Of a DNA stretch of 64,000 nt, positions 17,088-25,985 are shown one piece after another. Positions within the stretch are counted from its first letter, which is position 1, and every line of letters begins with the position of its first letter. The DNA is from Allobosea sp. 47.2.35 (GTDB lineage: Bacteria; Pseudomonadota; Alphaproteobacteria; Rhizobiales; Beijerinckiaceae): positions 1 to 64,000 of the forward strand of contig NZ_JANLGI010000008.1 in assembly GCF_024655635.1 (NCBI RefSeq), written 5' to 3'. The notes below the pieces were generated by a model. That model saw only the letters and a program-made list of their open reading frames with translations. It made no database searches and was not told the DNA's origin. A program made the translations under genes and the position numbers.

Positions 17088-17297
17088 ATGCGCCTGCCTC
17101 TTCTCGCCTCGATCCTCGCCACGACGCTGATGCTCGGCGCCTGCGGCAACACCGTTGAACAACGCATCGGAGGCGCGGCCGTCGGCGCAGGCACCGGCGC
17201 CGTGGTTGCCGGTCCTGTCGGCGCCGTGGTCGGCGGTGCGGCCGGCGCCGTTACCGGCCCCTCGGTCGTGCGCGCCACCCGCCGCGCGACGCGCTGA
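17088..17297 (+). CDS. Glycine-zipper lipoprotein
   Basis: A 69-aa protein. The leader MRLPLLASILATTLML ends in a lipobox (LGAC, Cys19), and the mature part is a glycine-zipper repeat (GGAAVGAGTGAVVAGPVGAV and so on) with a basic tail. Glycine-zipper lipoproteins sit in the outer membrane; the exact role is unknown. I start at ATG 17088, where the signal peptide begins. Confidence 0.75.
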   Translation: MRLPLLASILATTLMLGACGNTVEQRIGGAAVGAGTGAVVAGPVGAVVGGAAGAVTGPSVVRATRRATR

Positions 17298-17532
17298 CCG
17301 GACAGAGCCTTCAGCCGCAGACGAGGCGATAAGGACTCCGCTGCGGCCGCTTTCGCATGGCCCGGCAGGCATGGTGCTCTGAAATCGGCAGCACCGACGC
17401 CTCGCCGAGCCGGCTCGGGACTCGATCACAACAATTCGATGACTTCCTGATTTTGAGGGTTGCCAAGACGAAATGGACCGGCTATCTCCCCCGTCATCAG
17501 GCCGGACGCAACGCGTCATGACGCTCTGAGAC

Positions 17533-17609
17533 GCGCCCGTAGCTCAGCTGGATAGAGCATCAGACTACGAATCTGAGGGTCAGAGGTTCGAATCCTTTCG
17601 GGCGCGCCA
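17533..17609 (+). tRNA. tRNA-Arg (anticodon ACG)
   Basis: A complete cloverleaf: acceptor GCGCCCG/CGGGCGC, D-arm AGCTCAGCTGGATAGAGC, anticodon stem TCAGA/TCTGA with loop CTACGAA (ACG at 17587-free numbering 17567-17569), T-arm with GGTTCGAATCC, and encoded CCA. The integrase gene ends 65 bp downstream, so the 3' half is the likely attachment site (attL) of the island. Confidence 0.95.
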
Positions 17610-17673
17610 CTACTTAGCTCATTTTCGAGCTCCGAGTTTACAGGAAATTTACAGGCCGTTTACAGCCGGGGAC

Positions 17674-18813
17674 TTAGCCCTCGGCTGCGGCTTTTTTCCG
17701 GGCCCTGATGACATTGTCCACCTTGTCCTGGCCGGAGTCCGCAAGACGGCGCCGCTCGGCCTGACGGCGATAGATTTTCGCAGCCCGGTCCGTCGCATGC
17801 TCGAGCTGCGACATGATCTCGGCATCGCTCGCTCCAGCCTCGGCGAGCTCGACGCCGCGCGAATGGCGCAGGCCGTGGAGATTGAGGCCAGGACGTAGCT
17901 TCCCAGCCTTGGCCAAGCGCTCGATGTGACGCTCGACCGCCTGGCCGAGCTGCCTTTCTTTCCAGATATTGCCGTCGGCATTGTAGGCGATGGTGGATGC
18001 CTTGTTCGGCGTAGCGGTCAGGAACGCGGTCAGCCTAGTATCCTCGCGCTTGTTGCAGAGGACCTTTCTCTTCTCCGTCATCCAGAAGAGGCGCGGCTGC
18101 GGGTTACCCTGATCGTCGAAACCCGTCGTCCGGGCTGCAAGGGGAATCATGCAGATCGTGCCCCGCCGGAAGCCACCCCAGCGTGCGAGGGCGTATGCCC
18201 GGGCCAAACCCGAAAGGTTGCGCTGCACCGCGTCTTCGAGCGCCGCCTCGAACTCATGTTCTTCCCAGATCGGATGTGCCTCTCCCGCATCGTGGGGACG
18301 AGGAAGCTTACCGATTTTCGCGAAGGGGTCCGCCGGTATGCGGCCGTCGTCCAGAGCTGGGGCCAAGGCGTTCTTGAGCACCTGCCGTCTGTCATTGGCT
18401 GCCTTGTATCCCAGAAGCGCCCAGGCATCCCGGACGTCCCGGAACCAATTGACCGTCACATCCTGGAGGAAGACTTCGCCGCAATCCTGTCGGATCTCGG
18501 TCGCCATCCTCAGATATTCCGCCTGGGTGCTACCGGCGAGCCCGAGGAATTCCGCGGACGGCTTGCGCTTCTCGCCATCACCGGCATAGCGCAGCAGCAT
18601 CGCCCCGATCGTCCCCTCGAGACCGCCCTGCACCTTCTGGCGGGCCTCCAGGCGATTGAGAATGGCCCGCACCTCAACGCGAAGTTCATCGCTGCCGTCC
18701 GGGCTCGTCAAGGGCCCTTCCCGGTAGTCCCCTTTGCGGAAGTACAGGTGGATGCGGCCGTCCGGCTTTCTAACGCGCTGGACATGAGGAATTCTTGGCT
18801 TTGGCTCGTCCAT
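17674..18813 (-). CDS. Tyrosine-recombinase integrase
   Basis: A 379-aa phage-type integrase. The core-binding SAM-like part is followed by a catalytic domain with Arg in WGGFRRGTICMI, the HGLRHSRGVELAEAG box (His-x-x-Arg), a late His in LEHATDRAAKIY and the nucleophile Tyr in IYRRQAERRR. It reads toward the adjacent tRNA-Arg, the usual layout for islands that integrate into tRNA genes. I take ATG 18813; ATG 18864 is possible. It overlaps the end of the small HTH gene, so both are probably co-expressed. Confidence 0.9.
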   Translation of the reverse strand: MDEPKPRIPHVQRVRKPDGRIHLYFRKGDYREGPLTSPDGSDELRVEVRAILNRLEARQKVQGGLEGTIGAMLLRYAGDGEKRKPSAEFLGLAGSTQAEYLRMATEIRQDCGEVFLQDVTVNWFRDVRDAWALLGYKAANDRRQVLKNALAPALDDGRIPADPFAKIGKLPRPHDAGEAHPIWEEHEFEAALEDAVQRNLSGLARAYALARWGGFRRGTICMIPLAARTTGFDDQGNPQPRLFWMTEKRKVLCNKREDTRLTAFLTATPNKASTIAYNADGNIWKERQLGQAVERHIERLAKAGKLRPGLNLHGLRHSRGVELAEAGASDAEIMSQLEHATDRAAKIYRRQAERRRLADSGQDKVDNVIRARKKAAAEG

Positions 18814-19168
18814 GGTGCCTGTCGCGGATCTTCTGAAGTGCCTCGTTGCGTCGCTCGTCGGCAACAGCTTCGGCAGGTTGATAGCGGCGCGGCTGATCGG
18901 CGGCGTTTCCGCCGGCGAACGCCTGGTTTTTCGGGGGTAAGGAATTCACCCACTCGTCGATCTGGTTTCGATTCCAGCGCGCAACGGCAGCGCCGAGCGC
19001 GACCGCCGGCACGGGGCAAACCCTACGGAAGGTCACAGGGGAGAGGTCCAGATAGGCGCAGACCTGCTCAAGGCTCAGCAGCAGGGGCCATGCGTTCAGC
19101 ACCTGAACCTTCCGCTGTGCAGAAGCGTCCAAGCAGCGTGCGCCCAAAGAGGGATCGTCGCCAAGCAT
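18770..19168 (-). CDS. AlpA/excisionase-like small HTH protein
   Basis: A 132-aa protein with an excisionase-type winged HTH near residues 28-75: LLSLEQVCAYLDLSPVTFRR, then AVARWNRNQIDEWVNSLPP. This matches AlpA/MerR-like directionality factors, though it is longer than most, with a basic C-terminal tail. It overlaps the integrase start by 44 bp, which supports a role in controlling or directing recombination of this island. Confidence 0.65.
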   Translation of the reverse strand: MLGDDPSLGARCLDASAQRKVQVLNAWPLLLSLEQVCAYLDLSPVTFRRVCPVPAVALGAAVARWNRNQIDEWVNSLPPKNQAFAGGNAADQPRRYQPAEAVADERRNEALQKIRDRHHGRAKAKNSSCPAR

Positions 19169-19587
19169 CGAGCAGAGTCCACGGAAAATCCCGCCTTTCG
19201 GCTGGATCGTTTCCGCGCCTCACTCGAATTTGCACAGGGCTGGCACGTTTTGCCCTGACGCAGCTGGGTTCGCGGGTCTCAGCGCTACTGCCCAGCGGGA
19301 TCTGTTTCCGTCGACCCCGAATTCGTTCCAACACCGCGGCGGCCGAGCGCGAAGCTCGGCAACCAAGACCCTCCGGTTTTTATCTCCATGCGGCCACCGG
19401 CGGCCACACAGGGTTGCCCATAAGCTTCGAGCACGCGGCAACATGCGCTTTCCATCGGAAGTCGAAGGGGCGGGGTATCCCAGTGTGTGGAGGAATCCCG
19501 CTGGCCTTCGACCGCGACCCGAATCGATCTCGATGCATTCAGAACGTAGCACGAACGGCAGTTTCCCCGAAGCCGCCGTCCAGAGTG
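19169..19587. other. Gene-free spacer upstream of the integrase pair
   Basis: About 420 bp. Open frames here on both strands show no family features and inconsistent codon bias. It probably holds the promoter for the HTH-integrase pair and the 3' end of the leftward module; no clear motif was found. Confidence 0.4.
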
Positions 19588-20433
19588 TCAGGCCTGTCGC
19601 CGGTAGCCTTGGTTAACGGAAACCCATCCCCAGGCCGGGCGATCATTGGCCGCGTCTCGGACGACGAATTCGTGGACGATGCGCTCGATGATTGTCAGCA
19701 GGCGCCCACCGTCGAGGCGGGGCTTGAAAATGTAGAGTTCGTCGGCACGGCTGACGCGCTCTCCCTCACCGGTATTGTAGCCGGTGAGGCGGATGGCGTC
19801 GCGCGGGTCAAGGTTGAGATCGGCGCAGTGCCGGCGGCCGGCAGGAGACGAGATCCAGCGAGGCAGAGAAGCCGCGCTAAGCCGCTCATGGAGCTCCTTC
19901 TCGAATGCGATGAGGGAAAGCCCCTTCGGTAGGAGGACGCGGATGACGCGCGAGCGCGCCTCGACGGGAGCGCCCGGGAGCGGCTTGCGCGAGGGATGGA
20001 TGAGGACGAGGCGCCAGTTGTCGTAACCCGGATCGCAGGCAAGGCCCGCTTCGGCCTCGTACATGCCGGCGTAGCGCTCGAGGTTGATGTCCTCGATCCG
20101 GGCGAGCGCGTTCTCGGCCGCGGTCGCGGAGATCTTGAACAGCGGCAGGGCGAAGCGCCGCGCCAGGCCGTGGAGGCCGCTCGGCTGGTCGGGCGCCTTC
20201 AGCGTGTCGCCGGAGCCGGCGACATAGACATAGGCGACATGGCCGGGCTGGTAGGCCTCGGAGAACCCGGCATCGAGAAAGGCGCGCTCCGGAAGCGGCG
20301 CGAGCTTCCTGCCGCCGATCGCGGGCCAGCGCGTCTCGACATAGTGCGTGACGGCGGCCGTGCTGCCCTCCTCGCGGATGCGGCGGCGCGTCGCTGGAGT
20401 AACGTGGCCCTCGCTGCTGGTCGTGTTCATCAT
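19588..20433 (-). CDS. Unknown protein at the 3' end of the five-paralogue module, 281 aa
   Basis: No family recognised. The protein appears soluble with an even alpha/beta composition; notable segments are HVTPATRRRIREEGSTAAVT near the start and PAWGWVSVNQGY at the end. No signal peptide or membrane segment. I place the start at the tandem ATGs (20433/20430) behind AGGA. It follows the AAA+ ATPase gene after 53 bp on the same strand and is probably the last gene of the leftward module. Confidence 0.6.
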   Translation of the reverse strand: MMNTTSSEGHVTPATRRRIREEGSTAAVTHYVETRWPAIGGRKLAPLPERAFLDAGFSEAYQPGHVAYVYVAGSGDTLKAPDQPSGLHGLARRFALPLFKISATAAENALARIEDINLERYAGMYEAEAGLACDPGYDNWRLVLIHPSRKPLPGAPVEARSRVIRVLLPKGLSLIAFEKELHERLSAASLPRWISSPAGRRHCADLNLDPRDAIRLTGYNTGEGERVSRADELYIFKPRLDGGRLLTIIERIVHEFVVRDAANDRPAWGWVSVNQGYRRQA

Positions 20434-20486
20434 GGTTTTTGTTTCCTGTCGTCTCGGGCTTCCCGGGGGGTATTCCCGTTCTCGCC

Positions 20487-21698
20487 TCATTCCCGTTCCC
20501 TCTCTCCCTTCTCGACCGGCCGGATGAACCCGATTGGCCTCCTCGCGCCCTCCTTCCCTCCGAGGAGGACCTGCTCGGCCCCGCGGATATCCGCAGCGAC
20601 GAGATGCCGTCGGCCGGCCTTGCAGGCGAAGCCCATCGCGATGTCCCAGAGGCGCGAAAGCATGCGCGGATTGTGAGCCGCAGTGGCCTGGAACAGCGCA
20701 ACCTCGGGCTCGGCGAACCTGCCGCCGACTCGCAGGTTCGCCTCGTGGAAGATGCTCTTCTGGATGGCGATCATTTCTGCGGGCTTGGGCTCGATCGTGA
20801 ACACGATCAGCCGGTCGACGATGCTGGTCGGCAGCGGTTCCAGGCTGTTTGCCGTCGCGAACCAGAAGATGTGGTCGGCCCTGATCGGCAAATCGACGAA
20901 CTCGTCGACGAAGCGGGCGGCGTTCTCGCGCTCGAGGAGGGAGTGCAGGACATTCGTCGGCGTCTCGGCCGGATTGATAGGCGAGGCCTTCTCGATCTCG
21001 TCGATGACGATGAGGGGCGAGGCATGGCTGCCCTCGATCAGGAGTTTTGCGACCTTGCCCGGTCCGGACGCCCGCCAGACCGGCGTCAGCCCGGAGAACG
21101 CCGAACCGCGGTCCGTCATCAGGTTCATGGCGATGACCTCGGAGGACACGTCGAGCACCTCGGCGAGCTTGCGGGCATAGAAGGTCTTCCCCGTGCCCGG
21201 AGGTCCGACGACCACGGCGGGATCGAGCCGCAGTGGCGTCCCGGTCGTAGCACTGAGCCCCGCGGCCCTGACGATCCAGGCGGTGACCTCGCTGAACTGC
21301 GGACAGATCGCATCGAGGCTGGCGAGACGATCGATCATGACGTCGTCTGGGATAACGAGCTTGCGCCAGGGCCCGCGCTCGTCGGCATACATCCTGGTCC
21401 AGAGCCGGACCTGGCGCGCCTGACCTGCATCCTCGTCGTTATTGGCCTCGGCCGGGTCTCCGACGAAGCCGTCTCCATGGCCGAGCCGACGAGCCAGTCG
21501 CTCGGCATCGTAGAGTTCGATCGCGGGACCGGCCGTCTGATCCGGGCCATCAGCGCCGATCTCGGCGGCATCGGCATGTTTGGTTATCGTGAGCGCGCCA
21601 TCAGGACGCTGGTCCCGCAGATGGCCAAGCAGGAACTGAAGATTGAGCATGCGCCGGTGCTCGAAGAGTTCGGCGGCGGGAGACGGACTGCTTGTCAT
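20487..21698 (-). CDS. AAA+ ATPase (Lon/ClpX-like core), module ATPase
   Basis: A 403-aa AAA+ protein. Walker A is VVGPPGTGKTFYARKLAE (about residues 163-180), Walker B LIVIDEIEKASP, sensor 1 FWFATANSLEPLP, and an arginine-finger candidate SIVDRLIVF; a small helical lid follows. There is no protease or nuclease domain, and the N-terminal ~130 residues are unfamiliar. The ATG at 21698 starts 9 bp after the stop of the upstream paralogue, so it is translated with the array. I infer a remodelling or loading role for the paralogous proteins. Confidence 0.85.
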   Translation of the reverse strand: MTSSPSPAAELFEHRRMLNLQFLLGHLRDQRPDGALTITKHADAAEIGADGPDQTAGPAIELYDAERLARRLGHGDGFVGDPAEANNDEDAGQARQVRLWTRMYADERGPWRKLVIPDDVMIDRLASLDAICPQFSEVTAWIVRAAGLSATTGTPLRLDPAVVVGPPGTGKTFYARKLAEVLDVSSEVIAMNLMTDRGSAFSGLTPVWRASGPGKVAKLLIEGSHASPLIVIDEIEKASPINPAETPTNVLHSLLERENAARFVDEFVDLPIRADHIFWFATANSLEPLPTSIVDRLIVFTIEPKPAEMIAIQKSIFHEANLRVGGRFAEPEVALFQATAAHNPRMLSRLWDIAMGFACKAGRRHLVAADIRGAEQVLLGGKEGARRPIGFIRPVEKGERERE

Positions 21699-21706
21699 CA
21701 CCGGCC

Positions 21707-22648
21707 TCACAGCTCGACACCGCCGAGGACGGTCACGAAGCGCCCGCTCTGCTTGGCGATGCGGCGTCCGACTCCGAGCGCGATCTCGACCGCGGCACGC
21801 ATCGGATCGGGATCGGCTGCACGTTCGGAGATGAGCCGCTCGACCTCCATCTTCACGATCAGGTCGTCGGAGCTGCGTGCCGGCCAGAGACCGATCCGGC
21901 AGAGGCGGGCATAGGCGAGGATCAGCGCACCGCGCCGGGCGCCGTACCAGAAGGGAGATGGTGGCTCGGCCTGCGACCAGGCTTCGACGCTCGCGAACAG
22001 CGTCCTCACCTCATCGAGCAGGAGAGCGAGATCCGGCGGGTCGTCGAACCAGGCCTCCAGCGCCATCCCGTGATCGAGGTGATAGACCTCGGGCGGGGTG
22101 CTGTCGCCGGCACCCGATTGCGGCAGCACGGCACCGCTGAAGCGCTGGGCGGCCTCCTCCATGCCGCGCGGCACGCGCGCGCCGATCACGAGACGCGGGT
22201 GGCTGTCGGCGAAGGAGCGCCGCAGCGCGCGCTCCATCAGCTTGGCATCATGGACACCGTCACCCTTGCGATACTGCTCGCCTCGCTCCTTCGCGAGCAT
22301 GGCCCTGGCGAAGTGGTCCTCGGGCGAGGCAGGCGGGACCAGCAGCATCGCGATCTCGCCGGCATGGGACAGGAGCGCAAGCGCATTGCCGATGTCGACC
22401 ATGTACTCCAGCGCCGAGGGATCGGCGTCGGCGAGGGTCAGGAAGCGCTGATATTCCTGGGCGTGAAACAGAGCCCTTTCGCGCAGGTCGAGAAGCGGCG
22501 GTAGCCGTTCGAGAAGAGCAGCATGGCGCTCGACGTCGTCCGGCATGTCCGGCAGGAGCCCCTCAAAGGCGGCGAGCTCGTCGGTGACCTGCACGCTGTC
22601 GGTGGTGAAGACGAGGTCGCGCAGGGTCGGTGCGGTGGTGTCGGTCAT
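21707..22648 (-). CDS. Array paralogue 5 (unknown family, 313 aa)
   Basis: All-helical-looking soluble protein of unknown function. The C-terminal part carries the array signature GALILAYARLCRIGLWPA and DPDPMRAAVEIALGVGRR, the latter nearly identical to paralogue 4 (DPDPMRAAIEWAVELGR). The N-terminal half has VTDELAAFEGLL and RALFHAQEYQRFLTLAD, which also recur in paralogues 3 and 4. Start at ATG 22648, since residues before it are not shared. Immediately precedes the AAA+ gene. Confidence 0.7.
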   Translation of the reverse strand: MTDTTAPTLRDLVFTTDSVQVTDELAAFEGLLPDMPDDVERHAALLERLPPLLDLRERALFHAQEYQRFLTLADADPSALEYMVDIGNALALLSHAGEIAMLLVPPASPEDHFARAMLAKERGEQYRKGDGVHDAKLMERALRRSFADSHPRLVIGARVPRGMEEAAQRFSGAVLPQSGAGDSTPPEVYHLDHGMALEAWFDDPPDLALLLDEVRTLFASVEAWSQAEPPSPFWYGARRGALILAYARLCRIGLWPARSSDDLIVKMEVERLISERAADPDPMRAAVEIALGVGRRIAKQSGRFVTVLGGVEL

Positions 22649-22717
22649 GGCCTTGAACCTGTTTCCCTGGGGTCGGCTCTTCCGCCCCTTCACCGCTTCG
22701 CGATCGCCATGCCGAAA

Positions 22718-22738
22718 GGCGCGCCGGGGAGGCGCGCC
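22718..22738. terminator. Spacer hairpin between paralogues 4 and 5
   Basis: GGCGCGCC-GGGGA-GGCGCGCC, a perfect 8-bp stem inside the 126-bp spacer, flanked by AAA on the left (TTT on the transcribed minus strand). It may attenuate read-through or stabilise mRNA ends. Confidence 0.45.
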
Positions 22739-22774
22739 CTTGCGTTCTCAGCATCAGGAGCTGGAGCGCGCAGA

Positions 22775-23671
22775 TCAGTCGCGGTCGGTGACAGTCCGCC
22801 CGAGCTCGACCGCCCATTCGATCGCGGCCCGCATGGGATCGGGATCACGGGCGCGCGGTGCGATCAGGTCGAGGGCGGCCTGCTTGACGGCGTGGTCGTC
22901 GTCGTCGAGTGCCCGGCACACGCCGATCCGGGCGAGCCGGCCATAGGCGAGAAGCTCCGCCCCCCGGATGGCATCATCGAGAAGCGAAGAATCCGCAATC
23001 TTGCCCTGGAGGCGCCGCCAGACATCAACCTGCCGCAGCAGCGTGCGTGCACCGTCGAAGACGTCGGCGAGGTCGACCGGCGTCGCGAGCCAAAGCTGCA
23101 GCGACCGGGCCATCGCGACCGGATAGGCCGCGGGCTCGCCCGCCGCAGCGCTGAGGCAGCGCTCCGCCAAGATCTTCGGCAGCCTGGCCGGCCTCATGCC
23201 GTCTTCGCTGAGCGCGACGAAGTCGTCGCCGCACATCCGGCTGACGCGATGGGCGATGTGAGGCTCGCCCGATCGACGCGCCTGATGGCGCAGGGCGCGG
23301 CGCAGATCGGCGCGGGCGCGATAATCCGCCTCGCTGCGCGGCGCGATCAGCATCGTCGCGACATTGCCGGCATTGATCAGGATCGCCCAGGCCTGGACAG
23401 CATCGGATTTGAGGTCGTCGACCGTGAGGGTGCCGGCGCCGAGGGCCATTAGCAGGTCCTGGATCTGCGCGGCATGGAAGCGGGCTCGTGCCCGGATAGG
23501 TAGGAGCGAGGGGCGCTCGCGCCAGACCGAGGCGCACCGCCGAAGACCGGATTGATCCTCGTCGCCGAGGAACTCGAGAGCCTCGAGCTCGTCGACGACG
23601 CCGGCGAGCGGGAGGTCGGCGGCGGCCGAACGCCAGGCCGCCGCGATGTCCGGGTTATTGCTGATCTTCAC
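22775..23671 (-). CDS. Array paralogue 4 (unknown family, 298 aa)
   Basis: Unknown function. It shares with paralogue 5 the segments VVDELEALEFL, RARFHAAQIQDLLMAL and RDPDPMRAAIEWAVELGR; the family signature appears as GAELLAYGRLARIGVCRA, lacking the Trp-Pro of other members. Helix-rich, soluble, no catalytic motif that I can see. Same strand and similar length as its neighbours, with a hairpin-bearing spacer on each side. Confidence 0.7.
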   Translation of the reverse strand: MKISNNPDIAAAWRSAAADLPLAGVVDELEALEFLGDEDQSGLRRCASVWRERPSLLPIRARARFHAAQIQDLLMALGAGTLTVDDLKSDAVQAWAILINAGNVATMLIAPRSEADYRARADLRRALRHQARRSGEPHIAHRVSRMCGDDFVALSEDGMRPARLPKILAERCLSAAAGEPAAYPVAMARSLQLWLATPVDLADVFDGARTLLRQVDVWRRLQGKIADSSLLDDAIRGAELLAYGRLARIGVCRALDDDDHAVKQAALDLIAPRARDPDPMRAAIEWAVELGRTVTDRD

Positions 23672-23759
23672 GGGAATGCTCTTTCATGAGGGGTGATCTG
23701 CTGTCCGCAGCGCCCTTCCCCTGTCTCTCTTCCTCATTTGCGTGGACCAAACGCGAAGA

Positions 23760-23781
23760 GGCGGCACCGCGCGGCGCCGCC
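23760..23781. terminator. Spacer hairpin between paralogues 3 and 4
   Basis: GGCGGC / GCCGCC arms with GC-rich loop in a 151-bp spacer. Same position in its spacer as the hairpins in the other spacers of the array. Confidence 0.4.
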
Positions 23782-23822
23782 CCTTCCTTGGAAGACCTCT
23801 GGTGAGTTCGCCTAGAACTGGC

Positions 23823-24824
23823 CTAGACGATCGGAATCCAGTCCGGCTCGCGCACGACCGTCGCGGTCGGACGCCAGCCATGGGCGGGCCAGGCGGCTTC
23901 CGTGAACAGATGGCGGATCGTCGCCTGCATGTGCGCGGGATCACCGCGGCTGGCGCGCGCGTTGATGACGGTGACTAGGCGCTCCTTCGCCTGCGCCTCC
24001 GGCGAATGCTTCAGCGCCGGCCAGATCGCAATCTGCGCCGCGGCCATGTAGGCCAGGATGAGCGCGCCCTCGCAGGCCCAGCGCAGATCGCGCGCGCCAT
24101 CTTCCGCCTGCCGCGCCAGAACCCGCAGGCGATCGGCGATCGCGAACATCTGCTCGACACGAGCGAGCCGGCCTTCGAAGGGAGGCTCCGCCTTCAGGAA
24201 CAGGCCCCAGCGGGCGATCTCTCGAGGCGAGAGCAGGACGTCCCCGGCCGAGGGCGGGGTCAGATCGACGAGATCGAAGTGCCGGATCGGCCAGTGCGCC
24301 AGGCCCCGATCATCCTGGGAGGGGGCCGCGGGCCCCGGCGGCACGATCAGCGGGTCTACCGCATAGGCGGCGCGCTGAAGCCGGATCCGGGTCGCGCTCG
24401 CGGCATCGAGCATAGCGGCCTCGCCACGCTCGGCATCGTCACCGTGGAGCGCGTCGGCCTCGGCAAGCGCCATCTTGGCATGGGCATCGCGAACGGTGTC
24501 GCAGGGCCAGATCGCGACGATCGCGCTGCAGGAGAGTTTTGCGATGGCGAGCGCGACCCAGGCCCGGTTTTGCGGATCGGGGTGGTCGCTGCCGATCAGC
24601 AGCCGGCGAGCCTCATCGCCACAGCGCTTCGCGTCGATGGCGACAGCTTGAAGGTCAGGCGCGCTGCGCCGGAATGCGATCAGCTCCGCGACCGACGGAT
24701 CGTCACTGACGCTCTCTGTGATCGCCGCCAAAGGATCACGGATGGGCTCGGCCGGACCATCCTGGCCACCGGGATGTGCATTGTCGTGCGGCGCCAGCGG
24801 GCCGCGAGAGTCGTTCCTGGTCAT
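23823..24824 (-). CDS. Array paralogue 3 (unknown family, 333 aa)
   Basis: Unknown function. It is the clear sister of paralogue 1: both start MTR(K/N), and share SVAELIAFRR, PPGPAAPSQDDRGLAHWP versus PPAPAAPQSDDRGLASWP, and GDPAHMQATIRHLFTEAAW versus GDPPSMQSAVRHITAEAAW. The array signature reads GALILAYMAAAQIAIWPA. The matching text spans the whole length, so this is a duplication followed by strong divergence. No catalytic motif or membrane segment stands out. Confidence 0.72.
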   Translation of the reverse strand: MTRNDSRGPLAPHDNAHPGGQDGPAEPIRDPLAAITESVSDDPSVAELIAFRRSAPDLQAVAIDAKRCGDEARRLLIGSDHPDPQNRAWVALAIAKLSCSAIVAIWPCDTVRDAHAKMALAEADALHGDDAERGEAAMLDAASATRIRLQRAAYAVDPLIVPPGPAAPSQDDRGLAHWPIRHFDLVDLTPPSAGDVLLSPREIARWGLFLKAEPPFEGRLARVEQMFAIADRLRVLARQAEDGARDLRWACEGALILAYMAAAQIAIWPALKHSPEAQAKERLVTVINARASRGDPAHMQATIRHLFTEAAWPAHGWRPTATVVREPDWIPIV

Positions 24825-24888
24825 GTCTGCTTTCTCATGTGGGTCATAGCCCTGTCGGCTACGTCCTCGTCCGGCCCCTGGAATCGCG

Positions 24889-24916
24889 AGAGGGCACCGC
24901 GGTCCGCGGCGCCTCT
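24889..24916. terminator. Spacer hairpin between paralogues 2 and 3
   Basis: GAG...CCGCGG-T-CCGCGG...CTC, a strong stem in a 122-bp spacer. A second small dyad AGCC-N5-GGCT is at 24848-24860, close to the start of paralogue 3. Confidence 0.45.
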
Positions 24917-24946
24917 CGGGATGTTCGGAATCTGCTCCGGTCCTGA

Positions 24947-25867
24947 TCAGAGCGGCTTGAAGCGGCCGGCCGTGTCCTGCTGCATGCGACGCAGTTCTTT
25001 CAGGCGATCGGCCATCGCGGCGGCGAACATCACGATGTCCCGCAGGCGTTCTTCGACCAGGCGCTCCGCCATATCCTCGATCCGGGTTCGGAGGGGCTGG
25101 TCTCCGGCCGTGACCGCGTCGATCAGGCAGGCGCGCGACAGATCGGCGGCCGCCAGCAGGTTCGCGCCGTTGCAGGCGCGCTGAAGCCGGTCGAGACGCT
25201 CGCGATCGAGATCAGCATCCTCTTCAACCGCCCGCGCGAAGCGGTCGGCGTCGTCGAGCTGCAAGGCCGCGCGGTCGACCAGGATCGAAGGTGGCGCTTG
25301 GTCGCGCAGGAAGGCCATCAGGCTGAGACCTTGCTCCAGGCCGAGGACCGTCGGGCGACCGTCACGCGCGTCATCGGGGGTGGGCACTGCGGCCACATGG
25401 AACACCGTCTCGACGACTTCGACGTCGCCGACATCGCCATGCGCGAAGGCTTTCCGAGCGGCAGCGGCGAAGTCGGCATCTCCACCGACTGCCGCAATGA
25501 CGTCACCGAGGACGCGTCGCCGCGCCGCGAAGTCGACGGCCAAGCGTGGCGGCGCCAGCGCGACCGTGATGGTCGAGGCCGCGTTCAGGAGCGACAGTCC
25601 GACGAGCATGTCGAGGTAGTAGACAACCTGCGCCCGTTCGGAGGTGCCGGCGAGCGCGAGGAAGCGGGTGATCTCGACAGCGTGTCCGATGGCGCGCTCG
25701 GTCATGTCGCCAACTGGATAAGTCTCGGCGGCGAAGCTGGCGTAGCCCCTTTCCGCGCCCGCCGATAGCGACAGGCGGTCGGTGAAGACGGCGAGGTCGT
25801 CGGTGACGTGTCGGAGCGGCAGTTCGAGCTCGATGTCGGCGAGGGAGGGAGAGGAGATGGTCTTCAT
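24947..25867 (-). CDS. Array paralogue 2 (unknown family, 306 aa)
   Basis: Unknown function and the most divergent member. Recognisable shared positions are HVTDDLAVFTDRL near the N-terminus, HAVEITRFLALAG (compare HAQEYQRFLTLAD in paralogue 5), LNAASTITVALAPP (compare ALLSHAGEIAMLLVPP) and GANLLAAADLSRACLIDA at the signature position. Helix-rich, soluble. The ATG at 25867 is followed by MKTISSPSL and fits the neighbours' lengths. Confidence 0.68.
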   Translation of the reverse strand: MKTISSPSLADIELELPLRHVTDDLAVFTDRLSLSAGAERGYASFAAETYPVGDMTERAIGHAVEITRFLALAGTSERAQVVYYLDMLVGLSLLNAASTITVALAPPRLAVDFAARRRVLGDVIAAVGGDADFAAAARKAFAHGDVGDVEVVETVFHVAAVPTPDDARDGRPTVLGLEQGLSLMAFLRDQAPPSILVDRAALQLDDADRFARAVEEDADLDRERLDRLQRACNGANLLAAADLSRACLIDAVTAGDQPLRTRIEDMAERLVEERLRDIVMFAAAMADRLKELRRMQQDTAGRFKPL

Positions 25868-25896
25868 GTCAGTCGTCCCAGTTCCTTGGGGGTGAC

Positions 25897-25959
25897 AGCC
25901 ACGTGGCTGCGCTTTCCCTCGGTCCTGGAATCGAGAAAGGCGTCCGATGCCGGACGCCT
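25897..25959. terminator. Spacer dyad and hairpin between paralogues 1 and 2
   Basis: AGCCACGTGGCT (25897-25908) is a perfect palindrome near the start of paralogue 2; AGGCGTCCG-ATGC-CGGACGCCT (25938-25959) is a 9-bp stem after the stop of paralogue 1. The sequence between them (GCGCTTTCCCTC on the plus strand) is also found in the next spacer, so the spacers are related to each other. Confidence 0.5.
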
Positions 25960-25985
25960 CCCTCGTGCTTTCCTATCCGGCCGAC

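Noticed and set aside
19220..19616. Overlapping ~110-128-aa frames on both strands
   Set aside because: Composition-driven, without ribosome sites or recognisable segments.
17926..19932. 668-aa plus-strand open frame
   Set aside because: Antisense to the integrase, HTH and 281-aa genes; typical long shadow frame in GC-rich DNA.
24006..25184. 392-aa plus-strand frame inside the paralogue array
   Set aside because: Shadow of two paralogues whose shared motifs lie on the minus strand.
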